Shown piece by piece: positions 42,688-45,932 of a stretch of 45,932 nucleotides of DNA. The notes below the pieces were generated by a model, which worked only from the letters and a program-made list of their open reading frames with translations, was not told where the DNA came from and searched no databases. Positions within the stretch are counted from its first letter, which is position 1, and each line of letters starts with the position of its first letter. The translations under genes and the position numbers were made by a program. The stretch comes from an uncultured Bacilli bacterium (lineage in GTDB: Bacteria; Bacillota_I; Bacilli_A; RF39; UBA660): contig CAKPLP010000010.1 of assembly GCA_934167695.1 (NCBI GenBank), forward strand, positions 1 through 45,932. The letters run 5' to 3'.

Positions 42688-43248
42688 CTATATAAAAACA
42701 CTAATGTCAGTTTCATCAAGAACTTCCAATTTAATCCTAGAAATTCTTAAATTAACTTCCTTTTCTATCTCATTAATCTTATTAAAAATCTTTATTACAT
42801 CACTTTTTAAATCATTTGTTGTTTCCTTCATTTTAAATAACTTTTCTCTCTGACTTAATAAAATCTTCGCCTCTCTTCCACAAAAGCTAAGATCTAAAGA
42901 ATCATACTTATTAATTATGATATTTAAACTATTTAAATATTTATTAAAATATGAAATAATATCATCCTGTTTAGTCAAATCAAATCTTATTTTATTGCCT
43001 AAACTTTGATATTCATTAACAATATAAGCATAAATTTCTCTAAGGGATTTTAACTCAGTATAAAATAAATTAATTTTTACCTTCTCTTGATTTACAGAAT
43101 TAAAGAAATTAATAGCATTATTATCAACCCAATATAAACTAGAAGAATTAAGAATATTATATAAATTAAGATTATTAAGTTCATACTCTTCTAGCAGATT
43201 ATTTAAATTAGACAACTCCAACTTTAAATTTGCTATATTAATATCCAT
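42688..43248 (-). CDS. Coiled-coil helical protein (WXG/LXG-like) of the type VII-like locus
   Basis: 186 residues, ATG at 43248 after TAGGAG. Almost all helix: MDINIANLKLELSNLNNLLEEYELN, then SSSLYWVDNNAINFFNSVN, where YWVDNNAINFF sits in the turn like the WXG of ESX proteins, then a long coiled coil (about 60-170) with LKSLREIYAYIVNEYQSLGNK and KMKETTNDLKSDVIKIFNKINEIEKEVN. It may be a chaperone or secreted partner of the tandem WXG protein. No signal peptide. The family is not recognised. Confidence 0.68.
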   Translation of the reverse strand: MDINIANLKLELSNLNNLLEEYELNNLNLYNILNSSSLYWVDNNAINFFNSVNQEKVKINLFYTELKSLREIYAYIVNEYQSLGNKIRFDLTKQDDIISYFNKYLNSLNIIINKYDSLDLSFCGREAKILLSQREKLFKMKETTNDLKSDVIKIFNKINEIEKEVNLRISRIKLEVLDETDISVFI

Positions 43249-43272
43249 TGTCTTCTCCTACCATTTTTTTAC

Positions 43273-43334
43273 AAATATACGGAAAATACTAATAATAGTA
43301 ATTACCGTATATTTAGAAAAAAACTTTTCTAAAT
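43273..43334 (-). promoter_or_regulatory. Two adjacent hairpins after the tandem-WXG gene
   Basis: Near the WXG gene's stop (43342) a 10-bp perfect stem (43311-43320 with 43325-43334, 4-base loop) is followed by a second, 10-bp stem (43273-43282 with 43305-43314) with a 5-bp inner stem (43287-43291 with 43296-43300). They share positions 43311-43314. No T tract follows the second. They may limit read-through or protect the WXG mRNA. Confidence 0.55.
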
Positions 43335-43341
43335 ATTCTAA

Positions 43342-43983
43342 CTATTCAGCAGAAAATGCTTGTGAAACTTTTCCTTCAGTATCACTATATGTTTGTACTG
43401 TTTTAGAAATAGCATTTTTAGATTCTGTAGAAATATCTTCTGTTGCTTTATCAATTTTAGATTTAATTGTATTTAAAGAAGCTATCAAATTAGATGCTTG
43501 ACTTCCTCCCAAAAATCCACAATCTTGAACAGCTTGTTGTGCTCTTGATAAAGCTGAAGAAGCACTTGATGAAATTGTTGATAATTTACTAGCAACAGTA
43601 TTAGCATTTGCTAAATCTATACCTCTTACACCACCAATATTCTCTTGAATACCACTAATATCAATTTTTTTAGGGATAGTTGAAAATGAAACAGGTGAAT
43701 ATGAAGTATTAGTTTGAGTAGCCCAAGCACGGCCTGCATCATTCATTGAATCAGCTACACTTTGAAAAATTTTATTTGATGTATCAATTAAACCATCAAT
43801 AGCAGGTTTAAAAGCATCTCTAAAAAATTCTTGTGCATTCTTACATGCCCATTTATCAGACATTCCTCCTACAAACTCTCTTTGCATATCATCACCAAGA
43901 GCTTTAATTAACTCATCATATGCTGATTTTACTGCATTAATTGATCTAGAAACTATTTCTGGATCAAAACCAGTTAGTGCCAT
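43342..43983 (-). CDS. Tandem WXG100-like (ESX-type) secreted protein
   Basis: 213 residues, ATG at 43983 after AAGGAGGAATTTAT. No Sec signal. Two helix-turn-helix halves: residues 1-95 (FDPEIVSRSINAVKSAYDELIKAL, turn GGMSDKWACKNAQEFF in the WXG position, then a helix with FKPAIDGLIDTSNKIFQSVADSM) and about 125-213 (VASKLSTISSSASSALSRAQQAV, turn FLGGSQASNL, last helix). A YxxxE motif (YSDTE) near the end (about 200) fits the type VII C-terminal export signal. The two halves joined by a proline-containing linker look like a fused WXG pair. Its strong ribosome site and separate hairpins point to high expression. Exporter genes are not in the window. Confidence 0.78.
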   Translation of the reverse strand: MALTGFDPEIVSRSINAVKSAYDELIKALGDDMQREFVGGMSDKWACKNAQEFFRDAFKPAIDGLIDTSNKIFQSVADSMNDAGRAWATQTNTSYSPVSFSTIPKKIDISGIQENIGGVRGIDLANANTVASKLSTISSSASSALSRAQQAVQDCGFLGGSQASNLIASLNTIKSKIDKATEDISTESKNAISKTVQTYSDTEGKVSQAFSAE

Positions 43984-44097
43984 ATAAATTCCTCCTTCAA
44001 TTATGATAGTAATAAATCCTATCTTATAAACTAAATATACAATAAATAATTACTTTAAATCAATATATTTTACAATACTTTACGTCAAATCAATCTA

Positions 44098-44805
44098 TTA
44101 ATGCAATGATTTTTCAAATGTTGCAGGATTAATTATACTATATTCATTATATTTTATTATATATACTTGAATGTCTAAGTTTGAATTATTAATAAGTTGA
44201 TCCTCAATATTCAACAAAAACTTAATTTGTTCCTTATTATTTTTATCCCATGTAGAATCATCCATATTAGCCTGATTAAACTCATCATATCTAATCCCAA
44301 GGACTAGTGCATTATTTGGTACCATAAAATTTCCAGATTCAGGACCAAAATTAGTCATTAAAACATCTCCATTATTATTAATATTTTCAAATAAAACCTT
44401 TTTATATGTTCTTTCTATAAAATTATCAATCTCTGAATCTGTTGGTTTAACAACTTCATATAATATATCATTCAAAAATTCCTTTTCTTCAATAGACAAT
44501 CTTTCTATATAAATATTATTTCTTAAATATATATAACTTAATTCATTACTGTAAGCTCTCTGATATATATCCATTTCATTAAAATCTATATCTATAAAAT
44601 TTAAACCAGAATCTTTAATCATATCATCATAATCTTTCAAAGAAAGTTTATTAATTAAATATTTTTCCAGTAAACTACTATACATAGAATATAAAGACAA
44701 ATATGTATTCATACTGATAGCATCCAAAGATTCAATAAATCTATTATTTGACTTTGGAAAACGAGTTTCATAATCACTCTTAGAAATTATTTGAATATTT
44801 TTCAT
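44098..44805 (-). CDS. Unknown partner of the peptidase gene (candidate immunity or accessory protein)
   Basis: About 235 residues from the ATG at 44805 (MKNIQIISKSDYET), with AGGTGA placed on the previous gene's stop; the frame could also start at 44817. Acidic, mostly soluble with tyrosine-rich helices: SLDAISMNTYLSLYSMYSSLLEKYLINKLSLKDYDDM, then IDNFIERTYKKVLFENINNNGDVLMTNFGPESGNFMVPNNALVLGIRYDEFNQA. No signal peptide, no membrane helix. It is the next gene after the peptidase, 8 bases past its stop, the usual place for an immunity gene. Function inferred from position only. Confidence 0.65.
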   Translation of the reverse strand: MKNIQIISKSDYETRFPKSNNRFIESLDAISMNTYLSLYSMYSSLLEKYLINKLSLKDYDDMIKDSGLNFIDIDFNEMDIYQRAYSNELSYIYLRNNIYIERLSIEEKEFLNDILYEVVKPTDSEIDNFIERTYKKVLFENINNNGDVLMTNFGPESGNFMVPNNALVLGIRYDEFNQANMDDSTWDKNNKEQIKFLLNIEDQLINNSNLDIQVYIIKYNEYSIINPATFEKSLH

Positions 44806-44813
44806 ATTAAAAA

Positions 44814-45932
44814 TCACCTACCCTCTAATATTTTAGTTCTAAATATATTAAAAACTCCACCATTTTTTAAATCATTAAATGGTATTAAGTACTTTTGTCC
44901 CCACGAACTAACAAATAGTCCATCATTTGAAATTCCTGTTATATAAACAGCATGACCTCCACCCTCATTCCACTTTGTAGTAGAACTATTTAGTCCACCA
45001 CTAAGATTAATCATATTTATATTTTGGCCATTATTATACATGCCCATTCTTAAGTGTTCACCAGATGAAGAAGATTCGACTATCTTTTGTTTTATATACT
45101 CCATATTTTCATCTGATAAAATTCGAGGAGCATCATATGTATTACATATTTCTAAAGAATAAAAATTTAAATTTTGACTTTTTGACTTCAAAAATTTATT
45201 TATTAAAGTATCATTAATTCCCTCTGAAGTAGAAATATAAATTTGATTTTTTGACTTTAATTGTTTTTGTCCAAAAATATCAACATCATTTGATATTGAA
45301 TCTTTTGTAAAATGCAGTTGACCAAATTCATCAATTTCAAATAAGGAACCACCATTTTTTGTATCATTTGCAAATATATATAAATCAGATAATAATTCCA
45401 TACTATTCAAAGTTTCTTTGCCATTTACCATTGTAGTCATTGGATAACCAAATATTTTCTCAAATTTCTGCGGTTTATCAAGAAAATAATGAATTATGTC
45501 ATTACATGTAGCAGCGTATGAACAAGCCCCAGCCCCATTTCTATCTATTCCATCAAGTATTATTGAAGCTTCATTTGCTGTTATGTTATATTTTGATTGA
45601 ATTTTGGATCTAATAGCAAAATAATTCTTTGAAGCCATTTTTTTATTATAAGAATACCTGACATTTGATTTAATAGCTCCTTGATCAACACCATAATTTT
45701 TTGACACACGATTAAATATTTCAAAACTATTATCCAGATTTTGGAGTGTTGATTTAGAAAAACTATATGTTTTATCTAAATATGTAGTAGTCATATATAA
45801 TTCATTTTTTAGATTATCTATAAAATCATAAGTTTTAAGTTCTTTAATTAACAAATCTCTTAAACCACCATCATTTGTAACTGAACTATAATCTCCATTT
45901 TTAATTTTATTTAATAGTAGTTGTTTTTTTGC
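44814..45932 (-). CDS. Partial gene for a protein with papain-like cysteine peptidase domain (candidate type VII effector)
   Basis: The frame is open to the right edge, so the 5' part lies outside. At least 372 residues are visible. An internal TTG at 45854 is a poor start (weak ribosome site) and the frame continues upstream, so it is not used. Residues counted from that TTG: helical part 1-105, then NGAGACSYAATCNDII with likely nucleophile Cys111 (TGT at 45524-45522), FGYPM, LLSDLYIFAND, and GGHAVYITGISNDGLFVSSWGQKY with His301 and the papain-type SSWG (S in place of the usual N). Domain order suggests a toxin-like C-terminal domain fused to an N-terminal export part. Ends with TGA. Confidence 0.7.
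   Translation of the reverse strand, partial: AKKQLLLNKIKNGDYSSVTNDGGLRDLLIKELKTYDFIDNLKNELYMTTTYLDKTYSFSKSTLQNLDNSFEIFNRVSKNYGVDQGAIKSNVRYSYNKKMASKNYFAIRSKIQSKYNITANEASIILDGIDRNGAGACSYAATCNDIIHYFLDKPQKFEKIFGYPMTTMVNGKETLNSMELLSDLYIFANDTKNGGSLFEIDEFGQLHFTKDSISNDVDIFGQKQLKSKNQIYISTSEGINDTLINKFLKSKSQNLNFYSLEICNTYDAPRILSDENMEYIKQKIVESSSSGEHLRMGMYNNGQNINMINLSGGLNSSTTKWNEGGGHAVYITGISNDGLFVSSWGQKYLIPFNDLKNGGVFNIFRTKILEGR

Noticed and set aside
45855..45932. TTG at 45854 as the true start of the peptidase gene
   Set aside because: The frame continues open to the edge without a stop, and no proper ribosome site precedes the TTG, so the gene is treated as partial.
1..45932. tRNA genes, CRISPR arrays, insertion sequences, replication origin
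   Set aside because: No cloverleaf-type sequence, no spaced direct repeats, no transposase, and no dnaA boxes cluster were seen.

Overview
The window is about 46 kb of very AT-rich DNA, carried almost entirely on the minus strand (femAB-like is the only confident plus-strand gene). The genetic code is standard, since TGA is used as a stop. Gene order, read leftward from the right side, closely follows the Bacillus subtilis origin-proximal region: yabP-yabQ-divIC, tilS-ftsH, dus, lysS, clpC, cysS, mrnC-rlmB-(sigH-like), secE-nusG, rplK-rplA, rplJ-rplL, ybxB-rpoB-rpoC, rpsL-rpsG-fusA-tuf. This points to a low-GC Bacillota, probably a streamlined gut-type Bacilli lineage (Erysipelotrichia/RF39-like), with yabP/yabQ hinting at spore formation. 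The genus cannot be named from sequence alone. Several genes expected from B. subtilis are absent: rpmG before secE, yacP, hprT between tilS and ftsH, ctsR-mcsA-mcsB before clpC, and ybxF between rpoC and rpsL.

Layout by region. 1-5 kb: tmRNA (ssrA), a lipoprotein, smpB, a CapA-type protein and RNase R, i.e. ribosome rescue and RNA decay. 4.9-9.7 kb: an unknown gene, secG, eno, murD, and the divergent femAB-like gene. 9.7-25.7 kb: the transcription/translation block (tuf, fusA, rpsG, rpsL, rpoC, rpoB, ybxB, rplL, rplJ, rplA, rplK, nusG, secE). Clear TTGACA/TATAAT-type promoters, RNA leaders (the L10 leader, a probable attenuator before ybxB-rpoBC, a hairpin leader before rpsL) and intrinsic terminators divide it into units. 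25.8-32.8 kb: a tail-anchored unknown protein, a SigH-like sigma factor, rlmB, mrnC, a membrane unknown, cysS and clpC. 32.9-42.1 kb: a YfcC/DcuC-type carrier, lysS, an RDD membrane protein, dus, ftsH (with an unusual C-terminal Rho_N/SAP-like tail), tilS, divIC, yabQ and yabP.

42.1-45.9 kb is the accessory part. It looks like a type VII secretion (WXG100/ESX-like) cargo locus: three small helical proteins, a tandem WXG-like protein ending in a YxxxE signal, an unknown partner gene, and the 3' part of a gene with a papain-like cysteine peptidase domain that runs off the right edge. This is the most likely place for an undescribed system, probably a secreted peptidase effector with a neighbouring partner or immunity protein. 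No tRNA gene, CRISPR array or insertion sequence was seen.
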